Shown one piece after another: positions 29,764-40,295 of a stretch of DNA of 64,000 nucleotides (the stretch's first letter is position 1; every line of letters begins with the position of its first letter). Under the pieces are notes generated by a model. The model did not search any database. It was not told where the DNA came from and saw only the letters and a program-made list of their open reading frames with translations. The DNA is taken from positions 1,364,001 to 1,428,000 of the forward strand of contig JAPFFF010000014.1 of NCBI GenBank assembly GCA_039105265.1. The letters run 5' to 3'. Made by a program: the position numbers and the translations under genes. The stretch is from Tritrichomonas musculus (lineage: Eukaryota > Parabasalia > Tritrichomonadida > Tritrichomonadidae).

Positions 29764-32700
29764 TTACTGATTTTCCATTGTTTGGCAAAATTGAATAGCA
29801 TACAAAATTTTCTGATACGCAATATCATCATCTGAATAAGTAGGCAAGTGCAATCTGTTAAAGCAAGTAGATGCTGTTGGCAAAGATTCATCTGGCGTTT
29901 TTGTTGCCATTTTATCTATTTGAAGTTTAAATGAAGGATTAATAACAGGATTAGGTAATCTAGTCAAAGTAGTAATAAACCTTAATAATAATTTCTTTTG
30001 TTCATCGTTAAGTCTATCGACCACCTTCCAAAATCTTTTAACGTATTCATTATTAGCTCCGCCAGGAAGTTCTACAGAATATATAGTAATAGATTTCAAA
30101 TGTTCAGAAGAAATCACGGAAGAGCCTTGAGCCATTCTTGACAGCAAAGAGCCCGTTAACATATTATGTTTTTTAAAGTTAACATTAATTTGGAAAGCTT
30201 TTCTCATTTCTTTCAAAGGTAAATAAATTGACCTTATACGAAATTGAATAGCTTCTGTAATATATTGTTCGACCTGATTCTTTTTAACTATAGAGCCTTC
30301 AGTGTGACCAGGCAAAGTCAACATAGTTCCATCCCATTGTTCAATTGCCCAAGTGAACATGAAATGTGTTTCGAAATTAGATGAAGATGTTTCACCTTCA
30401 CCAGTTCCATTTGAAGCTTCTCTCATTTGTTTGATATGTTCTCCAAATTCAGAGTCAATATCAATAATATCATCGACAGTTATGATTTCTTTAGCCATGA
30501 ATTTCCAAACAAGTGGCGCAAAAGGAAGATCTTGACTAAATCCTGTTCTTAATATCATTCCTATAAAAGTACCAATTGTTTGATAATCATCATAACGTCT
30601 GCCAGTTTGGTCGAATGGAATGTATGTCATCTGATTCTTACCTTCTCCTCTTCGTCCATTTGGAACACGAACTGTTAATTGTGAAGTTGGCTCAAATATT
30701 GATGAGGCTGCTTCTGTCATCAATTCTCTAGTAGGTCCGCCCGCATCAATTGCTTGTTCGCCTGTAAATCGAATCTTCCAAGGTCGAGCTTTGCATTGAA
30801 GCTTCGATTTAGAAATCTTTTTAAATTGGCGTGTCAATTGTGAGATAATTGACCGTGAATAACTTCCTTTGCCATCAACAATTAGATGATGTGCTGATCG
30901 TCGATCTATTTGGAATGTGGCAAAGTTATCATCTCTTGTGCATTTGATGGATTCTGTAATGGCATCTGCTGCATCTTCAATTGATACAAATGAATACATA
31001 GAATCCCATAAATGTTTCGGTACTTCTTTATAATGCTTGTATCGAATGTAGTTGAAATGATGAATAATGGCTGCTCGTAAAAGAACAACATTTTGTGAAT
31101 ATTTAAAGCATAAAGAAGAGCCTTTGGCTATGGACATTACTGTATTAAATTTGGGCTCGCGTAATGCATATCTGGGAAGTAGCATGACTAGATTCTCTGT
31201 GTCTTTCTTGGTCCATTTAATGGCAAATTCTTCCATCTCTTCAATAAATTGGGTGTGGAAGCCGCGTGGATCAATCATTTTAGGAATGGTCTTGTTCTGA
31301 TTAACATCTTTCTTAACTCTCTTGACACGTACTTTGATGTTCAAGCTGTTCCATAGGCCATCAATATCGATAAGACTCATAAAAGTGTCTTTAGCAGTTG
31401 TCTCAATTGGAGTTGTGATGCTTCCGCTATTAATAAAAACAGCGTTTGTGAATTCAGCACTGTCTGAAAGCATAACTAAGCTTCTTTCTTTAAGTTTGAC
31501 TCCATTGTTCTTTAATGATAAAATTATTTCAATCTTCTCGCCTGATGGATTGGTAACATGAACAACTTCATGGTTTACCTTTTCATATGTTGGATCTATT
31601 CGATCAACAGCATCATCCCATGCACCAGATATACGAAGCCATAATGGAAGAATATCCCAAAATGGAAATCCAACCAGTGTGTTGTAAGAAATAGAATACA
31701 TTCTGAGCATCTTAATATATGAAGGAAGATCGTCTTTGATTGCCGCTGGATCAAGACTCATCTTCGGAATCTTAATTTCTGTTTTTGGTGGTTTTGAAAC
31801 TGGAACTGAAAAGAATTCTGGGAAAAAGTTTGCAATTTCAACAGCATATCGTGATGTAATGACTTCTTGCTCTTGTTGATAGAATGATAAAATTCTATCA
31901 GATTCAGGTCCATTATATGTCTTCAAAAAGGATCCAAGAAGCTGTAAATGCTGGATGAAAGAAGTGCTTTTATCAAAAGGAGAAGGTGGGAGATGGAGTT
32001 GGAAGAACTCAATAATTTGTGGGAGGTAATTTAGTACAAAAGGAGATTGGCAAACTATGCAATCAATCAACGAATTTTTAACAACAGTTCGGTATTCCGG
32101 TGTTAACTCGAAAAAGATGAAACTTTTCATCAACAAAAGAAGTTCAAATGCAGATTCATAAACCCAACTGTTGTTATTTGGATTGATCGAGAGAATTGAT
32201 AATGAACGATCTAAAACAGAGAGCTGTACGTATGGATCACCGCCACATTTAATAAATGGTAGATCATATTTTTTATCTTCGTGAACAAGTCCTTCAACAA
32301 CTATTGGGTGGAAGCTATTCATTGTAATAATTGCATTTGGTGATACAACACGTAATTTAGCAGGATAAGAGCCTGGTGGATAATATGTGTGATAGTGATG
32401 TGGAAATGCAAGCATATGGAGAAGTGCTTTTGCAGTCATAGACTGTACATCACTGCAAAGCCTTGCTTCAAAATTGGGCTTCTTAATTATATTCCTTAAA
32501 GCTTCTTTGGCTTCGTTTTCTAGAAGCATGAATAATGCATTTGTTTGAGTAGATTCAGCCCAAACTGGTTCAGACAAATCAAATGGGAAATTATGTTGAT
32601 TAAATCGTGAAATACCGAAATTTTCAAGTGGGACCAAATATATTGTAAAAAGTTTAGTCAATGTATCAAGATTGTCAACCTTTTCTGGAAATAAACGTAT

Positions 32701-35700
32701 TATTCGCATTAATGCAACCGATGACCATTCGTCAACTAGGCTTCGGTTGTATCCTCGGTATAATGCATCAATGATATCTTGTGACGCAGCTGTTGCAAAA
32801 CCAGCATGAATTGGAATGAAATCGGGCGGATTAATGAAATTTTCCATGACTTTAAGACCAACATTTAATGATGATACAATGTCTGGAATAGGTTCATATT
32901 TTGTAACATCCGCCCAAACTGTCTTTTCTAATGACAGAACACTTTGTGGAAGAGTATAAAGTGGTGTTTTATTATTACCAAACAATTTTCCATGATGTTG
33001 AATTGAAGGAGGAGCAGTCAAGTCAAAAACACTAAAATCAGTATCAATCTTAATATCAACATCACTCTGAACTGCAATTAAAACACGAAAACGAGATCCA
33101 ATAGGGAATATCATTTTATGTCCATTATAACTAAATTTGTGATCATCACGATCAACAGTAAAAACAACTTCTCTATATTCATCTTCATTTTGATCGTCTT
33201 GGTCAAATTTGACCTCTATAGTATTAAAAGGAAACCATCTTCCCGAAGGGAAGTGGATAAGTGAATAACGAGTGTAAAAACGATCTTGATTATCTGTAAT
33301 AATTCCAAAATATCCATTAAATGCTGATGCTTTAATTTTGAATTTTACGTCAAAAACTTTGTCTTTCTTCATTTGTGGGGACAAATAAGTAGTGAATTTA
33401 TTATCCTTAAAATGAAGGACACCAAATCCACAAACTTGAGGAATAATTGTCTTACTTGATAGGCCACTTCTTGAACGATAAGTTGTGTTTGTTTCATTAA
33501 AAGGCATTGGATACCTAGAGAGCCTTTCAATGTGCTTTGTTGTGACTAGCTTAGCAAAATCAGGGAATTTGAGGAAAGAAGCCAAAGTTTTTGCATAAAC
33601 AGGCGCAAAAGGTGCTTTTGTATCACGGAAACAATGATCAAAGAAATGCAAGATGAAGGCGAAATCAGGGAAAGTTGATGGAGAAATTGTTTCAAGATCA
33701 ATAGCATAAACTTCATCTTGAGAAGTGAATTGCGCTTTCAGAACTTTTGATTTCAAATTGAATGGAAGTGGATAACAAATCCATTCTTTATTATCATCAT
33801 CATATTCAGCAATGCAATCCATATATGAAGTTCTGTTAAAATGTATTCTTACATTACAATATGGTCGTAATACTTCATAGAAGCCATTAAGAATTGCAAA
33901 TAAACCGCATAATCGAATTTCATTGTAATTACTTTCTGAATCAGTGCTGCCATCTTTGATTGATTCGCTGCTCTTTGAGTCATCGTCATCATCATCATTG
34001 TCAGTTGCATCAGACAAATCACTATGTCTGGATTTCTCTTCTTTTTCCTCTTCTTTTTCGCTTTCTTTGTCTTTTTTCTTCTTTTTAATTGGTATCTTTG
34101 GGACAGATTTTCGTTTACCTCGTGATATTTTTGTGATGTTTGAATTAGGAACGTCTGGTACTGATGCTGGCAAATCTGTGATTTTTGATGTAGACATGAT
34201 TCTCTGTCTACGCTGTGTTTTTCCTGGTTCAAAATCTTTCATTGATGAATTTATAAAAGTTTCGCATGTTTTTATTGAGAAATTATCTTTGACGACAGTT
34301 GATATCTCTGATCCATCATTCAGCATCTTTCGCATCAGCCATACCATTTCAGAAGTGCCAACTAAATCTCCGTATGAAGCAATTTGTTCACCTATAAAAT
34401 CAATAACTTTGGTAACAAAATCTCTGATCTTCTTAATTGGAACATGCTTTGATTTACAAGCATAAAAAACAACTCGACACATTACACGAAGTTGTTTTTG
34501 TGGTGTCTTCCAAAATAATTTTTCAATTTTATTGAAGAAATGTTCACTGCAAGGATTAACTTTCAAGCATTCGGCAAGTAGAATTAATTTGACGGGATTA
34601 TCGAAATTCATATCTTTTAATGAATGTGGAATTGATTTAGTTTTAGGTATCAATGACATGGCAATGGCAAAAACGGTGATCCTTTTTGGATCATTATCAA
34701 TGATTTTTAAAACACCATCAAGAAATTGGGCTTCTATATCAGGAAATTGATTACAATCTCTAAAGAATCTGAATGAAACCAAAACGAGCTTTGGATATGG
34801 ATTTTGTTGAATAATATTCAAAATTCTCTTGAAAAAGTGAGTTATTTTATCATTTTGTTCTTGATTTGGCGTGAAAATTGATAAAATAACTCCAAGTCCT
34901 TCAAAATCTGGGATTTTGGCAAGACTATATGCAAATAAGCGGGTAAAAACATCTAAATCATTTAAATCTAGGATTCTTGCAGCTAAATCAAAACCAATTA
35001 AAGTTAAATCATTTCTCATATGTTTTTGTTTAATCACATGTAGAATTGTATCAGGCGTTTGTTTCGTTAAAATAAAGTTAGAGACTTCTTGAGGAGTTGG
35101 GGTGGCAGCAATACGATTAAATCGAATCAGCATTAATCCTTTTATTATTAAATCTTCAGTTGGTTGCTGATGTTGAATCAAATTCCGAAATTGTGATCGA
35201 ATTCGTAGCATACAATCCAGAGCAGAACGAAAGTGTTCTGAAAAAGGTTTCTTTCCGTCATAATTTAAGAGCTCATCTGTCAAATTAACCCATTTGCATA
35301 TTGCGTATATAGAAATCCTATCTATCTCTTGAACTTGCGGAGCTAGTTTACGATTCATCATTGGTTTAAATTTTTTATATATTAAAGGCATAATGTTTGT
35401 TTCGCCTTTAATAAATTTATTTATTTTTTCATCTTCAAATTCTTCTATTTTTGGTGATGTAAAAACTGATGAATCTTCTTCTTTTTCTACTACTGAAACA
35501 ACATCTTTCATTAACCATAAAAATTGTTTGTCGAAATCTGATAAATCACCACCATGAAGAAGAGTTGAAATAAGTTTTGAATAAAGGAGGACGAATGTAA
35601 GAATCATATGAGTAAGATCAGAGCCATCATTGATATCAATATTCTTAGTTTTAATATATTGAACAATTTTGGAGACTAGTGGAGCGAAAACAGGAGTTAA

Positions 35701-37887
35701 AACTTCTGCAATTACACGATATTCAGTTATAGCAGATAAAATCATAACAAAGTTATTTAGTAAAAGTAATATAAAGCTGTCTTCGAGTTCATTAAATGAT
35801 GAGCATTGCTCCATTATATTTGTGAAATTTTCAATTATAATATTGGCATAATCATATAAGAAGTTTAGAATATTTTTAGCTCTATATTCTGTCTGATTTG
35901 GATCAAATAGTTGTTCACACTTGTCTGAAGATTCTAAAAATGACAGTGCTGCAAATATCATTATTCGCTGGTGATAAAGAAGAAGAGTTTGTGATGTTTT
36001 TCCTGCATCATTTTTTGATTGTGGAGTTGTTGGCATTAATTGTGATAAAGCATTTGTTTCAATAAATGGAATAAATGCGATTGCATACGAATCTGGGATG
36101 TGACGAATTGCATAACAGCGAATAGATGAATCATCAATTCGTTTAAATAATCCAACAAAAAATGATATTCCAACATCATCGATTTTTCTTAAGAAAAACT
36201 TAAGGCTACCGAAATACAAAAATGCTGCATTTAATAATGGGAGCTCAGCTATAATTGTGTACATTTTATCCTTAATTTGATGAGCTTCTGGGCATTGTTG
36301 ATTTAAATATCTAAGGTTAATATCTGCAATCACACAAAGAGATTGAAGAGTAAATTTATAATCATCTTTCTTTTTAAGATCTTCAACGCGAATAAATTGA
36401 GTAAATAAATCGATAAAGTGCAGAAAACTGTTGGTATCGGGAGTAATAAATAAAGGAGATATAAATAATGATCCTGCATAGTGAGCAAGAATATTATTTA
36501 ATGATATAATATATTGTGAATACGGCTTTTTTGAACTTGGATCACCGAGATCTAATAAGTAAGGCTGTGGCTCATAAGATCCGGCGAAATGGTATCTTCG
36601 AACACCTAATCTATTGTTTTCCATTAATGAAACAACCCAGTGTGCCTTTTGGGCCATATCCAGGCATATTGAGTAAAATTGGTCAGATCGAAACTTTTCA
36701 TCATGGACATGTTTGCCTGTAAGCAGAGAAAAAACACGAAATATTGTGTTTGTTGGGTCCACAACGAAAACAAAACCAATATAAGATCCATTCATAAAAA
36801 TTGGCACTAATGAATAATCAAACTCTGGGAAAAGTTGTGGAAACTCCTTTGCTAAAGGTACACAACTTTCTTGTAATTTAACAGTGCGTAATTTTTTATC
36901 ATCTGCAAGACTATATAATGAAACTGTAAAATCTGTTTTAACCCGTGCATATGTAAAACAATCAGATAGATAACATATTGAATCGAGCGATTTCGGTGTT
37001 TTTGATATTGGTTCAACTGGTGTATTTTCAGGCGTTGAAAAAAGAGATGATATACTAAAAACATATTCATATAGTGATGAAAAAATCTTAATTTCAGTCT
37101 TTTTTGCGATAAGTGAAGCTTTATAATCAACTGTCATAACCAATTCTCTTTGAATTGGATGCATTAAAGATCCTAAATTCAAAATTGGAAAAATTTGAAT
37201 ACGGCTATCAGCGCAAAGAACAAAAAGAAATTGCCCGTTACTAGAAGATCCGTGGCAATTAACGTATCTTGCTGTAAATAATTCGTTGTGACCACGGACT
37301 TGAGGTATAAAATCTGCAGTTGGAGGAGGAAGCGCCGGAATTGGTATTGCTGATACTAAAAATTCTGTGAAGTTTTTTAGAATTTGTTTATCATATTTCT
37401 TTTTTGTTAAGCAATTGTAAGCCTCTTCAAGGCTTTTAAGCAAGTCTCCGAAATTTGGATTCGGTTGTGAAGGATCTTTTGGTATTTCTGTATATTGAGT
37501 AAAAAAATGGTTTAGATATGCACGATTTGCCGCTGCCATATCACTTCGGACTATGCCATATGAAATGTAGCTAGCAAATTCATTTTGTAAGTTGCGCAAT
37601 ATTGGTAAATCGCCTACATCATTTGATTTAATAACGTGATCAAGAATAGAAGGTATATCGGTAAGTTGTTCATAACTATAAAGCAAAAGTCTTCCAATTT
37701 CATCACCTTTTTGTTTTTGTGAATTATTTGATGAATTTGAATCATTGCCAGACGTAAAATAATAAAGTGTGCTTTCAGTAAAAAAAACAGGATCAGAAAA
37801 GTCTCCAAATGGAAGATCAGCGATAGCATTAGGAGTTTCAAGCTGATTTTGCTTATTGTTTTTTGGACGAGACGATGTTTGACCCAT
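29764..37887 (-). CDS. Giant HECT-type E3 ubiquitin ligase
   Basis: A 2,707-residue protein in one uninterrupted 8.1-kb exon. The start MGQTSSRP is a good N-myristoylation signal (Gly2, Ser at position 5 or 6). Residues about 195-500 look like a beta-propeller (WD-like) region, then a long helical-repeat rod. A charged spacer lies at about 1266-1312 (Lys/Glu then Asp runs). A SPRY/B30.2-like segment is at about 1483-1622 (FGVLHFKDNKFTTYL, then GYFGIITD). The HECT domain is at about 2330-2707: FTGEQAIDAGGPTRELM, then LPTASTCFNRLHLP with catalytic Cys2675. HECT enzymes form a thioester with ubiquitin and pass it to substrates. The architecture recalls HECTD/HERC-size ligases. Confidence 0.92.
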   Translation of the reverse strand: MGQTSSRPKNNKQNQLETPNAIADLPFGDFSDPVFFTESTLYYFTSGNDSNSSNNSQKQKGDEIGRLLLYSYEQLTDIPSILDHVIKSNDVGDLPILRNLQNEFASYISYGIVRSDMAAANRAYLNHFFTQYTEIPKDPSQPNPNFGDLLKSLEEAYNCLTKKKYDKQILKNFTEFLVSAIPIPALPPPTADFIPQVRGHNELFTARYVNCHGSSSNGQFLFVLCADSRIQIFPILNLGSLMHPIQRELVMTVDYKASLIAKKTEIKIFSSLYEYVFSISSLFSTPENTPVEPISKTPKSLDSICYLSDCFTYARVKTDFTVSLYSLADDKKLRTVKLQESCVPLAKEFPQLFPEFDYSLVPIFMNGSYIGFVFVVDPTNTIFRVFSLLTGKHVHDEKFRSDQFYSICLDMAQKAHWVVSLMENNRLGVRRYHFAGSYEPQPYLLDLGDPSSKKPYSQYIISLNNILAHYAGSLFISPLFITPDTNSFLHFIDLFTQFIRVEDLKKKDDYKFTLQSLCVIADINLRYLNQQCPEAHQIKDKMYTIIAELPLLNAAFLYFGSLKFFLRKIDDVGISFFVGLFKRIDDSSIRCYAIRHIPDSYAIAFIPFIETNALSQLMPTTPQSKNDAGKTSQTLLLYHQRIMIFAALSFLESSDKCEQLFDPNQTEYRAKNILNFLYDYANIIIENFTNIMEQCSSFNELEDSFILLLLNNFVMILSAITEYRVIAEVLTPVFAPLVSKIVQYIKTKNIDINDGSDLTHMILTFVLLYSKLISTLLHGGDLSDFDKQFLWLMKDVVSVVEKEEDSSVFTSPKIEEFEDEKINKFIKGETNIMPLIYKKFKPMMNRKLAPQVQEIDRISIYAICKWVNLTDELLNYDGKKPFSEHFRSALDCMLRIRSQFRNLIQHQQPTEDLIIKGLMLIRFNRIAATPTPQEVSNFILTKQTPDTILHVIKQKHMRNDLTLIGFDLAARILDLNDLDVFTRLFAYSLAKIPDFEGLGVILSIFTPNQEQNDKITHFFKRILNIIQQNPYPKLVLVSFRFFRDCNQFPDIEAQFLDGVLKIIDNDPKRITVFAIAMSLIPKTKSIPHSLKDMNFDNPVKLILLAECLKVNPCSEHFFNKIEKLFWKTPQKQLRVMCRVVFYACKSKHVPIKKIRDFVTKVIDFIGEQIASYGDLVGTSEMVWLMRKMLNDGSEISTVVKDNFSIKTCETFINSSMKDFEPGKTQRRQRIMSTSKITDLPASVPDVPNSNITKISRGKRKSVPKIPIKKKKKDKESEKEEEKEEKSRHSDLSDATDNDDDDDDSKSSESIKDGSTDSESNYNEIRLCGLFAILNGFYEVLRPYCNVRIHFNRTSYMDCIAEYDDDNKEWICYPLPFNLKSKVLKAQFTSQDEVYAIDLETISPSTFPDFAFILHFFDHCFRDTKAPFAPVYAKTLASFLKFPDFAKLVTTKHIERLSRYPMPFNETNTTYRSRSGLSSKTIIPQVCGFGVLHFKDNKFTTYLSPQMKKDKVFDVKFKIKASAFNGYFGIITDNQDRFYTRYSLIHFPSGRWFPFNTIEVKFDQDDQNEDEYREVVFTVDRDDHKFSYNGHKMIFPIGSRFRVLIAVQSDVDIKIDTDFSVFDLTAPPSIQHHGKLFGNNKTPLYTLPQSVLSLEKTVWADVTKYEPIPDIVSSLNVGLKVMENFINPPDFIPIHAGFATAASQDIIDALYRGYNRSLVDEWSSVALMRIIRLFPEKVDNLDTLTKLFTIYLVPLENFGISRFNQHNFPFDLSEPVWAESTQTNALFMLLENEAKEALRNIIKKPNFEARLCSDVQSMTAKALLHMLAFPHHYHTYYPPGSYPAKLRVVSPNAIITMNSFHPIVVEGLVHEDKKYDLPFIKCGGDPYVQLSVLDRSLSILSINPNNNSWVYESAFELLLLMKSFIFFELTPEYRTVVKNSLIDCIVCQSPFVLNYLPQIIEFFQLHLPPSPFDKSTSFIQHLQLLGSFLKTYNGPESDRILSFYQQEQEVITSRYAVEIANFFPEFFSVPVSKPPKTEIKIPKMSLDPAAIKDDLPSYIKMLRMYSISYNTLVGFPFWDILPLWLRISGAWDDAVDRIDPTYEKVNHEVVHVTNPSGEKIEIILSLKNNGVKLKERSLVMLSDSAEFTNAVFINSGSITTPIETTAKDTFMSLIDIDGLWNSLNIKVRVKRVKKDVNQNKTIPKMIDPRGFHTQFIEEMEEFAIKWTKKDTENLVMLLPRYALREPKFNTVMSIAKGSSLCFKYSQNVVLLRAAIIHHFNYIRYKHYKEVPKHLWDSMYSFVSIEDAADAITESIKCTRDDNFATFQIDRRSAHHLIVDGKGSYSRSIISQLTRQFKKISKSKLQCKARPWKIRFTGEQAIDAGGPTRELMTEAASSIFEPTSQLTVRVPNGRRGEGKNQMTYIPFDQTGRRYDDYQTIGTFIGMILRTGFSQDLPFAPLVWKFMAKEIITVDDIIDIDSEFGEHIKQMREASNGTGEGETSSSNFETHFMFTWAIEQWDGTMLTLPGHTEGSIVKKNQVEQYITEAIQFRIRSIYLPLKEMRKAFQINVNFKKHNMLTGSLLSRMAQGSSVISSEHLKSITIYSVELPGGANNEYVKRFWKVVDRLNDEQKKLLLRFITTLTRLPNPVINPSFKLQIDKMATKTPDESLPTASTCFNRLHLPTYSDDDIAYQKILYAIQFCQTMENQ

Positions 37888-38432
37888 AAATCTTTTTTTT
37901 TTTTAAAACTTTATTTAAATATCATTGAATTTTTGAATATTGAATTGATGAGAAAGTTCAATTTTTAAACAGTAACTTATATTATATGTTTTTTATGATC
38001 CCTGTTACAAAATATAAATATATATTAAGCCAAAAAAAGTGTTCTACAAATAAAAAAAATGACTCACTTTCAATGAAGGCAATTTAAAGTTTGCAGATTT
38101 TAGGAATATTCTAATATAAAAAAAATCTATAGTTTTTATAGTATTTTTGTTTTCTTATTGTAAGATAATTGTATAATCTTTAAAAAAAAAATGTTGAGAA
38201 AATTCAATTGGTAAAGAATATAAGTTTTTCAAATTTTCCATATGGATTGAAATTTTTGAAAAGAAAATTTAAATGTAATCATTCAATATTATTTGATATA
38301 TAGATTACGACACTTCATACAAATCGTAATATCACTAAGTATTTTAGATTGTTTTAGCTTATAACATTAGTTGAAAAATTGACAATAGATAATAGAAAAT
38401 ATTTAAACATATATGATAAAATTAGTAATAAT
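37888..38432. other. Intergenic region, nothing recognised
   Basis: A 545-bp AT-rich spacer. No gene, hairpin of note or repeat was seen. Confidence 0.6.
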
Positions 38433-39149
38433 TCATTTCTTTGATTTAGCCGGTCCAAAGAAACTTGAAATGTCTGTATTCCCTGCAGGCTTTTTAAGTT
38501 TTGTTGAAGGAGCCTTCTTTTTGGGAGGTGGTTGTGGTTTCTCTTTATCAGCTTGATAATCCATAGAATTAAGAGTTTGTGGTGGGAAAGATTTTGGATA
38601 TTTTTGTCTTAAACATTCTTTAAGGAGATTTGCGAAATCACTTGATATGTAATGTCTCAATACATCGTATGAAACTTCAATTAATAAGTAATCAACTAAA
38701 TTATTGGTTTTTTGTAAGAATGGTAGTAGTCTTTCCGTTTTTGAGATTAGCCAATTTAATGCTGTTTCTTGATCATAGTTATAATTAATGTCATCTCCAA
38801 GTTCCATTGTTTGGCAAATATACTTTAAGTGAGGTTTAAGTAGATCATCAATTGGTGCATATGGAGTATCAAAAAAAAAATCATTTTCTGTAAACATTTG
38901 TTTTCCTCTTTTAGAAACAAAAGGAAGAACAAGTAGTAATGGATGAAAAGGAACTGCAAAATAGGGGGTTCCGTCAGAAACAAATGAATTTCCAATTAAC
39001 CAGGAGCTATGAGGACGGTCAATTCGTAATAATTCATATAGTGTATTTTGGGTTCGAATAAAAGTCGTATTTTTCCCATTCCTCGGATGAGGGAAGTTGA
39101 AATATTCGGCATCCTGGAATAAATCTTTGGGAACCAATGCAACATTCAT
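38433..39149 (-). CDS. RNASEH2B: Ribonuclease H2 subunit B
   Basis: A 238-residue protein. The N-terminal half carries family motifs: FNFPHPRNGKNTTFI, then LYELLRIDRPHSSWLIGNSF and VSDGTPYFAVPFHPLLLVLP. The helical C-terminal half (NLVDYLLIEVSYDVLRHYI) also fits. The tail ends NTDISSFFGPAKSKK, with Ile227, Phe230 and Phe231 matching the PCNA-binding box that human RNASEH2B also has near its end. RNase H2 cuts RNA/DNA hybrids and single ribonucleotides in DNA; subunit B is a scaffold, not the catalyst. The length is shorter than in human (about 310). Confidence 0.85.
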   Translation of the reverse strand: MNVALVPKDLFQDAEYFNFPHPRNGKNTTFIRTQNTLYELLRIDRPHSSWLIGNSFVSDGTPYFAVPFHPLLLVLPFVSKRGKQMFTENDFFFDTPYAPIDDLLKPHLKYICQTMELGDDINYNYDQETALNWLISKTERLLPFLQKTNNLVDYLLIEVSYDVLRHYISSDFANLLKECLRQKYPKSFPPQTLNSMDYQADKEKPQPPPKKKAPSTKLKKPAGNTDISSFFGPAKSKK

Positions 39150-39256
39150 AGATTTTGACTATGAATAGAATTTTATTGAAAATTTTAAACGTACTTTGAG
39201 AATTGATCTTTGAAAAAATTTTAGCCCTTTAAATAAAAAATCATTAAATTGAATGA
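39150..39256. promoter_or_regulatory. Divergent promoter, 107 bp
   Basis: TCATTAAATTGA lies directly before the start at 39257, and TCATAGTCAAAATCT directly before the ATG at 39149. Confidence 0.45.
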
Positions 39257-39994
39257 ATGAATCCTTTTTTTATTGCGTTTTATTTATTTGTCATTCAATC
39301 CAAAGCTAAAATGCCAATTGTTGATGGTGAGCCATGCTTAGGCCCTAATACCATAAAAAAAAATGGTGAATGTGAATGTACAAATGATTTTCCATTTGGT
39401 GACCCTGACTCGAGTGAAGGGTGTTTCAACTGTAATGTTACTTGCCTTAAAAATGCTTTTTGTGCTGCAATGAATAAGTGTATGTGTAACCCTTCCTTTA
39501 TTGGAGATGGGATTAATTCATGTATTCCACTCTTCCCATTGCCTATTAAAGTTAATCCAAACGCTGGTTCTTTTCATGGTCATTATATGGTAAACGTTAC
39601 ACTTGAAAATGAAGTAAATGCCTCAACTGTTTATTGTAGATTTGGAAATATAATTGTTGCCGGAAAAATGTTAAATAAGACAATTATTTCCTGCCTAGCA
39701 CCTTCTGGCTTTCTCGGTAAAATAGAACTTCGTGTTTCTAATAATCCAAATGATTGGAATTTGCCTGGTATTCCATTTGAATATAAATTTAACGCTTTTT
39801 CTGAATATGGTATTATTACTGCAGAAATCATTGTTCTTGTAATAATCTTAATTATTGTTTTGATATCAATTTTATTTTTCAGAGAAAAGAACAGTTCTAC
39901 TAATCATGACGATCTTCAGCCTCTCAAACTTACAGTTCCGCAAACTGGAATTGACCATTCTGATCTCTCATCACAGGGATTTTTCCCATTATGA
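39257..39994 (+). CDS. Small type I membrane protein with EGF-like and IPT/TIG domains
   Basis: A 245-residue protein with a signal peptide (about 1-17), a Cys-rich region (CNVTCLKNAFCAAMNKCMCN) that fits an EGF-like fold, an IPT/TIG-like Ig domain at about 96-178 (PLPIKVNPNAGSFHGHYMVN, then GKIELRVSN), a transmembrane helix at 186-208, and a 37-residue cytosolic tail. N-glycosylation sequons occur at 60, 113, 121 and 140. It should sit in the plasma membrane or an endomembrane with an exposed ligand-binding face. The ligand is unknown. An overlapping ATG four bases upstream is in another frame. Confidence 0.75.
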   Translation: MNPFFIAFYLFVIQSKAKMPIVDGEPCLGPNTIKKNGECECTNDFPFGDPDSSEGCFNCNVTCLKNAFCAAMNKCMCNPSFIGDGINSCIPLFPLPIKVNPNAGSFHGHYMVNVTLENEVNASTVYCRFGNIIVAGKMLNKTIISCLAPSGFLGKIELRVSNNPNDWNLPGIPFEYKFNAFSEYGIITAEIIVLVIILIIVLISILFFREKNSSTNHDDLQPLKLTVPQTGIDHSDLSSQGFFPL

Positions 39995-40295
39995 TTTTAT
40001 TTTTCAAGATGTTTTTTACTTTCTGTTTCAATATATAGATAAAATGTATATTTAGTTATACAAATTTTCTATTGTTTCTATGATTTTTTTCTACATTTTT
40101 GGTCATTATTTGATATCAAATAATAAAAATTCGTAAATAATATGAATCTTATTCTAATTATCATTTTAAGTAGTCATTCTCGCATATGATAATCATTGTT
40201 TTCTCTTTATTTTTGTTATATCGATATCAGAAAAAAAAATGTAATTGAAAAAGTGGAATAGAAATAAACAATTTGAAAAGTCAGTATTTTATTTG

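Noticed and set aside
40245-40295. N-terminal extension of TFIIF beta
   Set aside because: It would start at TTG; the ATG at 40296 gives the family N-terminus.
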